Shown: positions 48,394-56,128 of the stretch, piece after piece
How positions within the stretch are numbered: the first letter of the stretch is position 1
Layout of the letters: each line of letters begins with the position of its first letter
Assembly: GCF_002937075.1 (NCBI RefSeq)
Contig: NZ_NHSJ01000129.1
Coordinates: forward strand, 1-64,000
From: Rhodoblastus sphagnicola
Lineage (GTDB): Bacteria > Pseudomonadota > Alphaproteobacteria > Rhizobiales > Beijerinckiaceae
Length of the DNA: 64,000 nt
Direction: 5' to 3'
Position numbers and translations under genes: made by a program
The notes under the pieces: model-generated
Database searches by the model: none
Seen by the model: the letters and a program-made list of their open reading frames with translations, nothing else
Told to the model about the DNA's origin: nothing

Positions 48394-49460
48394 GGCACCA
48401 GAACGGCGCGGCGTTTCAACTGGTGTGAATGCGCCTCGGCGAAAACGGCGTTGATGTCCGCGAGCGGCCGCCGTTCGACAAAGGCGCCGAGTTCGATCTT
48501 GCCGTCGAGCACCAGATCGAGCGCGCCGGGATAAAGCTCCGGAGGACAGCCCCAGTTGCCGATGGCGCGCGCGTCAAACGCCATCAGGTTGGAGAGGCGC
48601 ACCTCGACACGATCCATGGTGAAGCCGACGATGCAGAGCGTCGCGCCGAAGGTGAGCAGCCCGAAAGCGGTGGTCTGGCCAATGGCGGTCCCCGAGCACT
48701 CGAAAATGATCCACTCGGTCAGCGGCAGGTTTTGCGCCTTGCAATAGTCGGAAATCTTCGCCTTCAGGCTTTTCTGGTCGTGATCCCGCGCGTTGAGGGT
48801 CAGCGCGGCGCCATACTGGCCGATCAGCGCGAGCTTGGCGTCATCGACGTCGATCGCGATCACGGTCGCGCCGAAGGCCTTGGCGATCTGCGCGGCATAG
48901 CCGCCGACGCCGCCGACGCCGACGACGATCGCCACCGACCCCGGCTTGACCTCCGCGCGCACGACAGCCTGATAGGGCGTGGTCACGGCGTCCGCGACCA
49001 CGCTGACGTCGGCGAGCGTGAGACCCGCCTTGGCGAGCCGCGTCTCATCCACCGGGCACAGGCCGCGCGCGGGTACGACGATATGCGTGCCAAAACCGCC
49101 GTGGATATCGTTGCCCGGCATTTTCTGCTTGCGGCAGATGTTGGGGCGGCCGCGCTTGCATTGCTCGCATTCCCCGCAAGGCAGAACGGCGGGAATGATC
49201 ACGGCGCGGCCGATCCAGGATTCGGCTCCGGCGCCGGCGGCGACGACGCGGCCCGAGATTTCATGGCCCAGCGCCAGCGGCAGCGGCTGGTTGGTGCGCA
49301 CGCCATCGTAGAGATAGCCGAGATCGGTGTGGCAGACGCCGCAACCGGCGATGGCGACGACAACCTCTCCGGCGTCAGGCGTCGCCAAGAAACCTTCCTG
49401 CACCATGGGCGCGCCGACCGCGGTCATCAGCCAGCGACGTGCGGAAATCTGTTCGTTCAT
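48390..49460 (-). CDS. had: 6-Hydroxycyclohex-1-ene-1-carbonyl-CoA dehydrogenase
   Basis: Zinc alcohol dehydrogenase, 356 residues, oxidising 6-hydroxycyclohex-1-ene-1-carbonyl-CoA to the 6-oxo compound with NAD. The catalytic zinc site is [14 protein letters not shown] with GHEISGRV, the structural zinc loop is [15 protein letters not shown], and the nucleotide motif is [13 protein letters not shown]. The sequence resembles Thauera Had more than generic dehydrogenases, and Dch and Oah, the enzymes before and after it, are encoded at 62-64 kb. ATG 49460 follows GGGGAGCG. Its promoter carries a 28-bp operator. Confidence 0.87.
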   Translation of the reverse strand: MNEQISARRWLMTAVGAPMVQEGFLATPDAGEVVVAIAGCGVCHTDLGYLYDGVRTNQPLPLALGHEISGRVVAAGAGAESWIGRAVIIPAVLPCGECEQCKRGRPNICRKQKMPGNDIHGGFGTHIVVPARGLCPVDETRLAKAGLTLADVSVVADAVTTPYQAVVRAEVKPGSVAIVVGVGGVGGYAAQIAKAFGATVIAIDVDDAKLALIGQYGAALTLNARDHDQKSLKAKISDYCKAQNLPLTEWIIFECSGTAIGQTTAFGLLTFGATLCIVGFTMDRVEVRLSNLMAFDARAIGNWGCPPELYPGALDLVLDGKIELGAFVERRPLADINAVFAEAHSHQLKRRAVLVP

Positions 49461-49500
49461 CTGCGCTCCCCTTGGTGTTCTTACCTTGGTTTTCTTATTT

Positions 49501-49535
49501 AATGGCAATCTAGTAATAAAATACCAATTTGCAAG
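49501..49535 (-). promoter_or_regulatory. had promoter with 28-bp operator (site A)
   Basis: On the minus strand CTTGCA (49530-49535) and TAGATT (49507-49512) are 17 bases apart. A 28-bp motif at 49501-49528 begins ATTGGTAT, has TAC in the centre and ends CCATT. It fills the promoter core. It matches site C at 53902-53929 at 19 of 28 positions without gaps. Confidence 0.6.
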
Positions 49536-49565
49536 CGCGAAATTCAGCGCGAGCGCAACCGCGCC

Positions 49566-50018
49566 TCAGCCGCCGCTGGCGGCGCGGCCGACGACAGCCT
49601 TCACCTCCGGGTCCCGCTTCTGCTTCTCGTTGATTTTCAGCAAGGTGGTGATCGAAACCGCGCGCAACGACGCCAGGGCGATGTCGTCGATCTCGCGCAA
49701 AACCTTGTGCAGCGTGCGCCCCTCGACATGATCGACCGGCGGCGCGGGTTCGGCGTCGGGGCCGACCTCTTCAAACAGCTGGATGATGTCGAGCAGCGTG
49801 ACGCGCTTGGGATTGCCGCAGAAGCGATAGCCCCCGCCAGCGCCGCGCACGGACTCGACCAGCCGCGCGCGGACCAGGGTTCGCAGCACTTTCGCCAGAT
49901 GATTGAGCGAGATTTCGTACTTTGACGCGATTTCGGCGGCCGAAATCTGTTGATCGCGATGGGTGGCGAGTTCAAGCACCGCGTAGAGTCCACACATTGT
50001 GGCTTTCTGAAGCTTCAT
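49566..50018 (-). CDS. Rrf2 family repressor (BadM-like)
   Basis: A 150-residue Rrf2-type winged-helix regulator: MKLQKATMCGLYAVLELATH, then IASKYEISLNHLAKVLRTLV and the wing VRGAGGGYRFC. The three clustered cysteines that hold an iron-sulfur cluster in IscR and NsrR are missing after residue 85, so it probably senses a metabolite. In R. palustris the Rrf2 protein BadM represses the benzoyl-CoA reductase operon. This gene sits directly upstream of had, whose promoter carries site A, making it a first candidate for that operator. Confidence 0.87.
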   Translation of the reverse strand: MKLQKATMCGLYAVLELATHRDQQISAAEIASKYEISLNHLAKVLRTLVRARLVESVRGAGGGYRFCGNPKRVTLLDIIQLFEEVGPDAEPAPPVDHVEGRTLHKVLREIDDIALASLRAVSITTLLKINEKQKRDPEVKAVVGRAASGG

Positions 50019-50084
50019 CGCCTTCGATCATCCCAAAGCTGGCGCCTGTTTTTTGTGATGACGCCGAATCAAACGGCCAAAACC

Positions 50085-50564
50085 TTAATCCAGTTCCTTC
50101 TCCAACTGAATAAGCGGCCCTGTCATCATCCCCAGGCTGCGAAAGAACGCGAGCACCAGATCATTGTCGCGATCCACCATCGTCCGCACCTTCTCGACGC
50201 CGGCGCTGCTAAACCTTTCGCACAGAGCTTCGAACAGCCGCGTCCCCACATTATTGACGCGAATGTCCTGATCGACATTCAGCGCGAACACCCAGCCGCA
50301 GCGTTCCGCCCCGAATTCAAACGCCCTGATCTCGCCGGCGATGAACCCGACCAAACGCCCCTGCTGCTCCGCCACGAGAAAAGCGCGGCCCTCGCCGGGC
50401 GTCTGCGCGAAATGGGCGAACAACTCCCGCCAGTAGCAGCATTTTGAATGTCCCGTCGCGCGTTCGTCGAGCATGACGATGAATGGAACGTCCTCGAACG
50501 CCGCCGAGCGAATTTTTATATCGGCGGCCGGCATCGCCTGCGCCGTCTTGATCGAACTGGTCAT
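50085..50564 (-). CDS. GNAT family acetyltransferase (BadL-like position)
   Basis: A 159-residue acetyltransferase. The acetyl-CoA region reads FALNVDQDIRVNNVGTRLFE, with a weakened pyrophosphate loop (RVNNVG) instead of the usual Q/R-x-x-G-x-G. It lies 66 bases upstream of the Rrf2 gene on the same strand. In R. palustris the GNAT BadL adjoins badM. A role in acetylating aminobenzoates or the nearby CoA ligase is conceivable, but the substrate is not visible. ATG 50564 follows GGGAGGGGGA. Confidence 0.82.
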   Translation of the reverse strand: MTSSIKTAQAMPAADIKIRSAAFEDVPFIVMLDERATGHSKCCYWRELFAHFAQTPGEGRAFLVAEQQGRLVGFIAGEIRAFEFGAERCGWVFALNVDQDIRVNNVGTRLFEALCERFSSAGVEKVRTMVDRDNDLVLAFFRSLGMMTGPLIQLEKELD

Positions 50565-50720
50565 TCCCCCTCCCGCCTCGTTGTTGTTGCAGCGTCAGCT
50601 TGCTGACTTTCGGCGACAGTCTTGTCTGAAGGCCGGGCGGATGCAAGCGGCGCGTTGGGCTAACGCGAAACCCGACAGGACAATCGGGTGAATTAAGAGA
50701 AGGCGCGCGCGGTCGTGTTC

Positions 50721-50856
50721 CCTTCTCCCCTTGCGGGAGAAGGTGGCCCCGAAGGGGTCGGATGAGGGGTTCAAACGCAAGAACAAAGGCGTTTTTCTCC
50801 GGCAGGCGCCCCCTCATCCGGCGCTTCGCGCCACCTTCTCCCGCAAGGGGAGAAGG
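50721..50856. repeat. Dispersed palindromic repeats, family 2 (inverted pair)
   Basis: CCTTCTCCCCTTGCGGGAGA at 50721 leads to GGATGAGGGG at about 50769. The reverse-order copy runs from CCCCTCATCCG (about 50810) to CTTCTCCCGCAAGGGGAGAA (50835-50854). Together they can fold into one large cruciform or hairpin. Confidence 0.8.
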
Positions 50857-50921
50857 GGTTCCCGGCCTGACTGCGACCATACTCATTCATCCGATTGCCC
50901 TGGGAAACCCGACCTGGATCA

Positions 50922-50975
50922 TTGACAAGTTCAACGGGCGCTCCTTAAAGTTATAGTGGTAAAACTATACCAAAA
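50922..50975 (+). promoter_or_regulatory. Promoter of CoA ligase 2 with 28-bp operator (site B)
   Basis: TTGACA (50922-50927) and TTAAAG (50945-50950) are 17 bases apart. The operator-like block at 50948-50975, on the minus strand, contains TTGGTATAGT then TACCA. It begins in the -10 element and covers the likely start point, a repressor position. Confidence 0.6.
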
Positions 50976-51027
50976 TACATTATTGCGCAAGGACGGCCCC
51001 AGACCGCCCCGCAGCGAGGATAAGCCG

Positions 51028-52608
51028 ATGGAGCCGAACGAGATTCAGATCGACCGCGCACAGACCCCCGTGCGTCTTTCCTACGCCGAAAATTTCAATG
51101 TCGCGGTTCCCTTCATCGACCGTCATCCAAGGGAAGGTCGGGGGGAAAAGATCGCGATCCATGCCCGCGCGGGCGACGTCACCTATGCCGAACTCGCCGC
51201 CAACGTGAACCGCGCCGCCTCCGGGTTCACGGCGCTGGGCCTGAGGCCGGGCGACAGGCTGCTGATGATCATAAAGGATTGTCCCGCCTTTTTTTACACG
51301 TTCTGGGGCGCGATCAAGGCCGGTGTCATTCCCGTTCCGCTCAACACGCTGTTGCGCTCCGACACTTACGCCTTCGTCATCGAAAATTCCGCCGCCACCG
51401 CTTTTTTCTACTCGCCGGAATTTTCCGCCGAGGTCGAGCGCGCGCTCGAACTCTCCGCGCACAAGCCAAGCCATGTCCTGCCGACGGAGGGCGCGAACAG
51501 CCTTGACGCCGTTCTGGCGCAAGCGTCCGACACGTTCGAAGCCGTCCCCTCCACGCCGGACAGCGATTGCTTCTGGCTGTATTCCTCGGGTTCGACCGGC
51601 CGACCCAAGGGCGCGGTGCATCGCCAGCGCGACATGGTGGCGACCAGCGTGCTTTATGGCGTTGAAGTCCTCGGCATCCGCGAAGACGACATCTGCTATT
51701 CCGAGGCCAAACTGTTTTTCGCCTATGGCATCGGCAACGCGCTCACCTTTCCGCTCTGGGTCGGCGCCACCAGCGTTCTCAACGAGTCAAAACCCGGGCC
51801 GGACACCAGCTTCCCGCTGATCGCGCGCCACCGGCCGACGCTCTATTACGGCGTGCCCACGCTCTATGCCGCCTATCTCGCCCTGTTCGACAAACAAAAG
51901 CCCGACCTGTCCTCGATCCGCGCCTGCGTCTCGGCCGGCGAGGCGCTGCCGCCGGACATTTATCAACGCTGGAAGGCGGCGACCGGCCTCGACATTCTCG
52001 ACGGCATCGGCTCCACCGAAGCGTTGCACATTTTCATCAGCAACCGCCACGGCGCGGCGCGACCGGGCTCCAGCGGCCTGCCCGTGCCGGGCTATGGCGC
52101 GCGGATCGTCGATGACGCGGGCGACGACATTCTGGGCGCGGGCGAAGGGCGCCTGTTCATCTCCGGCCCCTCGCTGGCGCGCTGCTACTGGAACAATCCC
52201 GAAAAAACCGCCGCGACCATGGTGGGAGACTGGTTCGACACCGGCGACACCTATCGCCGCGACGACGAGGGGTTTTACTATTACTGCGGGCGCACAGACG
52301 ACATGATGAAGGTCGGGGGCATCTGGTGTTCCGCCTTCGACATCGAATCAAAATTGATCGAACATCCGGCCGTGCTGGAGGCGGCGGTCGTCGGCAAGGC
52401 CGATGCGGAAAGCCTGATCAAACCGGCGGCCTATGTCGTTCTACAAGCAGGCCGCGAAGGCGATGCCGCCCTGACGGCCGAGCTGATGCAGTTCTGCAAG
52501 AGCCGACTGGCGCCCTATCAATATCCGCGCTGGATCCGCTTCGTTCCCGAACTGCCGAAAACCGCGACCGGAAAAATTCAGCGTTTTCGTCTGCGCGCCG
52601 AAGCCTGA
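51028..52608 (+). CDS. Benzoate-CoA ligase family protein (copy 2)
   Basis: A 526-residue ATP-dependent aryl-CoA ligase. Motifs are LYSSGSTGRPKGAVH, SEAKLFFAYGIGNALTFP, GIGSTEALH, GRTDDMMKVGGIW and PKTATGKIQR with the catalytic Lys. The GIGNALTFP block resembles BadA-type benzoate-CoA ligases. ATG 51028 follows GCGAGGA; an in-frame GTG at 50956 lies inside the operator and is rejected. Flanked by two GNAT genes. Benzoate is the likely substrate, with hydroxylated benzoates possible. It would feed the bcr pathway directly. Confidence 0.88.
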   Translation: MEPNEIQIDRAQTPVRLSYAENFNVAVPFIDRHPREGRGEKIAIHARAGDVTYAELAANVNRAASGFTALGLRPGDRLLMIIKDCPAFFYTFWGAIKAGVIPVPLNTLLRSDTYAFVIENSAATAFFYSPEFSAEVERALELSAHKPSHVLPTEGANSLDAVLAQASDTFEAVPSTPDSDCFWLYSSGSTGRPKGAVHRQRDMVATSVLYGVEVLGIREDDICYSEAKLFFAYGIGNALTFPLWVGATSVLNESKPGPDTSFPLIARHRPTLYYGVPTLYAAYLALFDKQKPDLSSIRACVSAGEALPPDIYQRWKAATGLDILDGIGSTEALHIFISNRHGAARPGSSGLPVPGYGARIVDDAGDDILGAGEGRLFISGPSLARCYWNNPEKTAATMVGDWFDTGDTYRRDDEGFYYYCGRTDDMMKVGGIWCSAFDIESKLIEHPAVLEAAVVGKADAESLIKPAAYVVLQAGREGDAALTAELMQFCKSRLAPYQYPRWIRFVPELPKTATGKIQRFRLRAEA

Positions 52609-52616
52609 CGAACGAA

Positions 52617-52646
52617 AGCGCGTTCGACGCCGACGCCGAACGCGCT
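52617..52646 (+). terminator. Hairpin after CoA ligase 2
   Basis: AGCGCGTTCG (52617-52626) and CGAACGCGCT (52637-52646) form a perfect 10-bp stem with a ten-base loop, eight bases past the stop. There is no U-tract. Confidence 0.5.
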
Positions 52647-52740
52647 GCAAAAACGCGCCTCCTGGAGGCTTAGGCAACGAAGCGAAATAGCCGCTTCAAT
52701 TCCGGCGCCAGATAAGCGCCACGAATCGCCAGCGCGCTTT

Positions 52741-52792
52741 CCTTCTCCCCTTGCGGGAGAAGGTGTCGCGCGCAAGCGCGACGGATGAGGGG
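52741..52792. repeat. Dispersed palindromic repeat, family 2
   Basis: CCTTCTCCCCTTGCGGGAGA, a small hairpin (TCGCGCGCAAGCGCGA), then GGATGAGGGG. Same organisation as 50721-50770. It lies between convergent genes. Confidence 0.8.
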
Positions 52793-52838
52793 TTCGTCCC
52801 TTGCAACGCGGACGATTCACTTATTTTGCCACGTCGCA

Positions 52839-53798
52839 CTAGAGCGCCAGGGTCAAACTCAAGCGTTGCGAAGGCCGAAAGCCCTGGCGCCTCAAAAATC
52901 CGAGCAGTTCGAACTCATCCCATTTCACTTCGGTGCGCACGCGCTCGACGCGCAAAACCTGCAAATTGGCGAGCAATTGCTTCATCAAGGCGCTTCCCGT
53001 GCGCTTCCCCGCAAAATCCGGGTGAACGCCCAGCGTGTCCATCACCGCTTCCGTCGCGGTTTCGCCGAATTCGCCATAATCCACGCGCGCCATGATGAAG
53101 CCGACTTGCACGCCGTCGGATTCGGCGATCATCGACATGCGGACGCCGCTGTCGCGCAACGATTCCCGAACCATGCGCTCGTAATAGCGCGTGCGGTCGC
53201 GGCCGGTCACGCGCCGGTCGATCCCGATGATGGTGGCGAGGTCGTCGCGCACGAGGGAGCGCACCGGGATTTCATCGCGCCAGGAGTCATCCCCGTCCCA
53301 CGCGTCGTCCCCGTCCGGCCTGTCCGTCTCGGCGTCGCGTTCGAGCACGAGTCGGTGGCCGAGCACAAAACCCGCGGCGGCAAAGAAATGCGCCAGCCGC
53401 CGATCGGTCCACGGCGCCTGCGTGCGGATTTCGGTCGCGCCCTGCGCGCGGGCGTGGGCCTTTAACTCGTCCAGCAGCGCGCGCGCGCCGCCATGCCCGC
53501 GCACGGTTTCGCTGGTGGCGACCGCATCGAGCACGGCGACGGGCGCCGAGCCGCCAAACTCGCCATCGAGAATTTGCGCCAGGACAAAACCTTCGAGCAC
53601 GCCGTTCTCGATATAGCCGAGCGAAATGAACCCTTGCGCGTCGCGGACGCTGGCTTGCAGGCGGTTCTCAAAAAAGCCCCGCCGCGATTGGCCGATGATG
53701 GCGCGATCGATCTGGGTGATCCGATCGAGGTCCGCCGGCGTGAGAACCCGGATGGTTTTGGACCGAGCGTCGGACGGTTTTTCAATGACTTCGCTCAT
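52839..53798 (-). CDS. Tandem-domain GNAT acetyltransferase
   Basis: A 319-residue protein built of two GNAT domains: about 15-150 (LDAVATSETVRGHGGARALL) and 175-319 (MDTLGVHPDFAGKRTGSALM). An acidic linker (ETDRPDGDDAWDGDDSW) separates them. Only the first keeps a near-canonical acetyl-CoA loop (RGHGGA); the second reads AGKRTG. It is convergent with the benzoate-CoA ligase gene. R. palustris has GNAT enzymes that acetylate and switch off aryl-CoA ligases, so control of the ligase lysine is an attractive hypothesis. Site C lies upstream of the gene. Confidence 0.85.
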   Translation of the reverse strand: MSEVIEKPSDARSKTIRVLTPADLDRITQIDRAIIGQSRRGFFENRLQASVRDAQGFISLGYIENGVLEGFVLAQILDGEFGGSAPVAVLDAVATSETVRGHGGARALLDELKAHARAQGATEIRTQAPWTDRRLAHFFAAAGFVLGHRLVLERDAETDRPDGDDAWDGDDSWRDEIPVRSLVRDDLATIIGIDRRVTGRDRTRYYERMVRESLRDSGVRMSMIAESDGVQVGFIMARVDYGEFGETATEAVMDTLGVHPDFAGKRTGSALMKQLLANLQVLRVERVRTEVKWDEFELLGFLRRQGFRPSQRLSLTLAL

Positions 53799-53901
53799 GG
53801 GGTCTCCTCGATTTTAACTTGGGAAAATTTGTCTCCCCGCACCCATGCGCGGATCGGTCAACGCTCGTTGCGCAAAGGCCAAGCCAGGCGCCGAGAGTCC
53901 A

Positions 53902-53929
53902 ATTGGTATAGTCATACGATATTACCATT
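53902..53929. promoter_or_regulatory. 28-bp operator (site C)
   Basis: Begins ATTGGTATAGT, has TAC in the middle and ends TTACCATT; an imperfect dyad (TGGTA and TACCA halves). It lies between the divergent tandem-GNAT and hydrolase genes, 103 bases from the GNAT start and 115 from the hydrolase start. It matches site A strongly and site B over TTGGTATAGT. Confidence 0.6.
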
Positions 53930-53986
53930 ATCAGGGACTGCGCAAGCGATTTCGCGCGCCCTCGCCGCAACCGCGCGTCCGAAATA

Positions 53987-54043
53987 TGCAACAAATTGCC
54001 GCAATATCGTTGCGAACCGCTGCGTCTCTTGCAATATAACGCA
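53987..54043 (+). promoter_or_regulatory. GCAA/TTGC dyads and promoter of the hydrolase-boxR operon
   Basis: Two inverted repeats, GCAACAAATTGC (53988-53999) and GCAATATCGTTGC (54001-54013), are followed by TTGCAATA (54029-54036). TTGCGA (54010-54015) and AATATA (54033-54038) have a 17-base spacer. BzdR/BoxR-type regulators bind short repeats containing TGCA or GCAA, and such a gene closes this operon. The start point would fall close to the ATG. Confidence 0.4.
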
Positions 54044-54044
54044 T

Positions 54045-54854
54045 ATGCGCCGAATTGACTGGGCCGCGGGTCGCGGAATTTTCGAGAGTGACGGCAAGGG
54101 CCTGGAATGGCGGCGCTGGGGGCCGCCGCCCGGCGACGCGCCGACGATTGCGCTGCTGCATGAAGGCCTCGGCTGCGTGGCGCTGTGGCGCGATTTTCCC
54201 GCCCGCCTCGCCGAGGCCACCGGCCTTGGCGTGTTCGCTTGGTCCCGCGCCGGCTATGGCCAATCCGACCCGGCGGACCTGCCCCGGCCGCTCGATTATC
54301 TCTCGCGCGAAGCCAAAATCCTGCCGCGCGCGCTCGACGCGCTCGGCGCCCGAGAAATCATTCTGTTCGGCCATTCCGACGGCGCCACCATCGCCGCAAT
54401 CCACGCCGGCGCGCATCACGATCCGCGCCTGCGCGGCCTGATCCTGATGGCGCCGCATTTCTTCACCGAATCCATGGGGCTGGCCGAAATCGCCAAGGCG
54501 AAAACCGCCTTCGACACCACCGATCTCAAACACCGGATGGCGCAACATCACAGGGACGCGGAAGCGACGTTTCGCGGCTGGAACGACGCCTGGCTCGCGC
54601 CCGGCTTCGCGCGCTGGAACGTGGCGGAGGTTATCGAACACTGGCGCGTCCCGGTTCTCGCGATCCAGGGCCTTCAGGACCAGTACGGCACGCTGGCGCA
54701 AATCCGCGAGATCGAGCGCCGGTCGCGCGCGCCCGTCACGCTGGCGCTGATCGACGCCTGCCGCCATGCGCCGCACCTCGAACAGCCCGACAGGACGCTC
54801 GCGGCCGTGGCTGACTTCATCGCCGGATTACAACAAGTGGAGATCAATGAATGA
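54045..54854 (+). CDS. Alpha/beta hydrolase
   Basis: A 269-residue alpha/beta hydrolase. The oxyanion block is LLHEGLGCVALW, the nucleophile elbow GHSDGATIAA and the catalytic His lies in DACRHAPHLEQ; the acid is probably the Asp in GLQDQYG. The fold fits esterases or C-C/thioester hydrolases. First gene of an operon with a thioesterase (ATGA overlap) and a BoxR/BzdR-type regulator, so release of stalled aryl-CoA or cleavage of an ester precursor is possible. The start at 54045 sits very close to the predicted promoter. Confidence 0.8.
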   Translation: MRRIDWAAGRGIFESDGKGLEWRRWGPPPGDAPTIALLHEGLGCVALWRDFPARLAEATGLGVFAWSRAGYGQSDPADLPRPLDYLSREAKILPRALDALGAREIILFGHSDGATIAAIHAGAHHDPRLRGLILMAPHFFTESMGLAEIAKAKTAFDTTDLKHRMAQHHRDAEATFRGWNDAWLAPGFARWNVAEVIEHWRVPVLAIQGLQDQYGTLAQIREIERRSRAPVTLALIDACRHAPHLEQPDRTLAAVADFIAGLQQVEINE

Positions 54855-55270
54855 CGGAATTCGAGCACCAGATTCGCGTGGGCTGGGGCGATTGCGACCC
54901 CGCCAGGATCGTCTATACCGGCCGCGTGCCGGCCTTCGCGCTCGAGTCCATCGAAGCCTGGTGGGAGCATCACACCGGCGGCGGCTGGTTCCATATGGAG
55001 CTGGACCGCAACATCGGCACGCCCTTTGTCAGCATCGCCATGACCATGCGCTCCCCGATCACGCCGCGCCACCGCCTGATCTGCCGGGTGTGGCCGACCA
55101 AGCTCGGCGAGACCTCGATCGGCTTCCACGTCGAAGGCTTTCAGAATGGCGTGCTGTGTTTCGAGGGCGATTTCGTCTGCGTGTTCGTCGCGGTCGATCA
55201 GTTCAAGAAGACGCGTCCGCCCGAGGAAATCCGCACCCTCGTCCTGTCAAAGATACGGCCGGCGCGATGA
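54851..55270 (+). CDS. Hotdog-fold acyl-CoA thioesterase (4-hydroxybenzoyl-CoA thioesterase family)
   Basis: A 139-residue single-hotdog thioesterase. The family motif is VGWGDCDPARIVYTGRVPAF, with Asp16 as predicted catalytic residue. Length fits the 4-hydroxybenzoyl-CoA thioesterase group. It overlaps the hydrolase stop and the regulator start by four bases each. In benzoyl-CoA pathways such enzymes hydrolyse unproductive aryl-CoA esters and free trapped CoA. The exact thioester is not determined by sequence. Confidence 0.87.
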   Translation: MTEFEHQIRVGWGDCDPARIVYTGRVPAFALESIEAWWEHHTGGGWFHMELDRNIGTPFVSIAMTMRSPITPRHRLICRVWPTKLGETSIGFHVEGFQNGVLCFEGDFVCVFVAVDQFKKTRPPEEIRTLVLSKIRPAR

Positions 55271-56127
55271 CCAAGCCGGACGCGGTCGCCGAACTGATGG
55301 CGCGCGTCGGCGAGCGCGTGCGCAAGGCGCGCGAGCGACGCGGCGTGTCCCGTAAAACCCTGTCTGAAATATCCGGCGTGTCGCCGCGCTATCTCGCGCA
55401 ACTGGAGGCGGGCGACGGCAATATTTCCATCGGCCTGCTCCAGCGCGTGGCGCTGGCGCTCGACCAAAAAATCGACGCGCTGGTGGGAGACGAAGACCCC
55501 TGGACCTCGCAGGTTTTGCGGGTCGCCGCCCTGTTTCGCGCCGCGCCAACCGATCTGCGTAAAACCGTGCTGGAGCTCTTGACGACAGTCGAGCGCCCCC
55601 GCGCCAAACGCATCTGCCTGATCGGCCTGCGCGGGGCGGGAAAATCGACGCTCGGCCGCATGGCCGGCGCGGCGCTGAAAATCCCCTTTGTCGAACTCAA
55701 TCGCACAATCGAGGATTTGGCCGGAATTCCCGTGGCGGACGTGATGGCGCTCTATGGCCCCGAGGGTTTTCGCACGCTGGAGGCCCAGGCGCTCCAACGG
55801 ATCATCGCGCTGCACGACACGGTGATCGTCGCGGTCGCCGGCGGCGTGGTCGGGGAGCCCGAGACGTACAAAAACCTGCTCGCGCATTTTCACAGCGTCT
55901 GGATCACGGCGGCGCCCGGCGAATACATGCCCCGCCTGCGCGCCCAGGGCGACCTGCGTCCGATGGCGGGCAATCCCGAGGCGATGCGGCAGTTGGAGGC
56001 GATCCTGGCGAGCCGGACGCCGCTTTACCAGCAGGCGCAAGCCACGGTGGACACCACCGGAAAAACGCCGGAAATCTCGCTCGCCGATCTCTTGCAAACC
56101 ATCGCGCGAGAGAAATTTCTGGACTGA
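55267..56127 (+). CDS. BoxR/BzdR-type regulator (XRE domain fused to shikimate-kinase-like domain)
   Basis: A 286-residue regulator of aryl-CoA catabolism. The N-terminal XRE helix-turn-helix covers about 13-70 (RKTLSEISGVSPRYLAQLEA). A linker leads to a shikimate-kinase-like domain from about 112, with Walker A GLRGAGKST (120-128). This architecture defines BzdR (anaerobic) and BoxR (aerobic) repressors, which sense benzoyl-CoA through the kinase-like domain. ATG 55267 overlaps the thioesterase stop. It faces the bcr operon end. No boxABC genes are present, so a BzdR-like role is more likely. Confidence 0.92.
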   Translation: MTKPDAVAELMARVGERVRKARERRGVSRKTLSEISGVSPRYLAQLEAGDGNISIGLLQRVALALDQKIDALVGDEDPWTSQVLRVAALFRAAPTDLRKTVLELLTTVERPRAKRICLIGLRGAGKSTLGRMAGAALKIPFVELNRTIEDLAGIPVADVMALYGPEGFRTLEAQALQRIIALHDTVIVAVAGGVVGEPETYKNLLAHFHSVWITAAPGEYMPRLRAQGDLRPMAGNPEAMRQLEAILASRTPLYQQAQATVDTTGKTPEISLADLLQTIAREKFLD

Positions 56128-56128
56128 G

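Larger units (their letters stand above)
50565..51027. other. 460-base divergent regulatory region
   Basis: Between the GNAT and the second CoA ligase gene. It holds an inverted pair of family-2 palindromes (50721-50856) and the ligase promoter with operator (50922-50975). No gene was seen in it. Confidence 0.6.

Noticed and set aside
50956-51027. GTG at 50956 as the start of CoA ligase 2
   Set aside because: It lies inside the predicted operator and -10 region, adds 24 non-homologous residues and lacks a ribosome-binding site; ATG 51028 has GCGAGGA.
55267-56127. Shikimate kinase (aroK)
   Set aside because: The kinase-like domain follows an XRE DNA-binding domain in one chain and sits in an aryl-CoA context, which is the BoxR/BzdR architecture.
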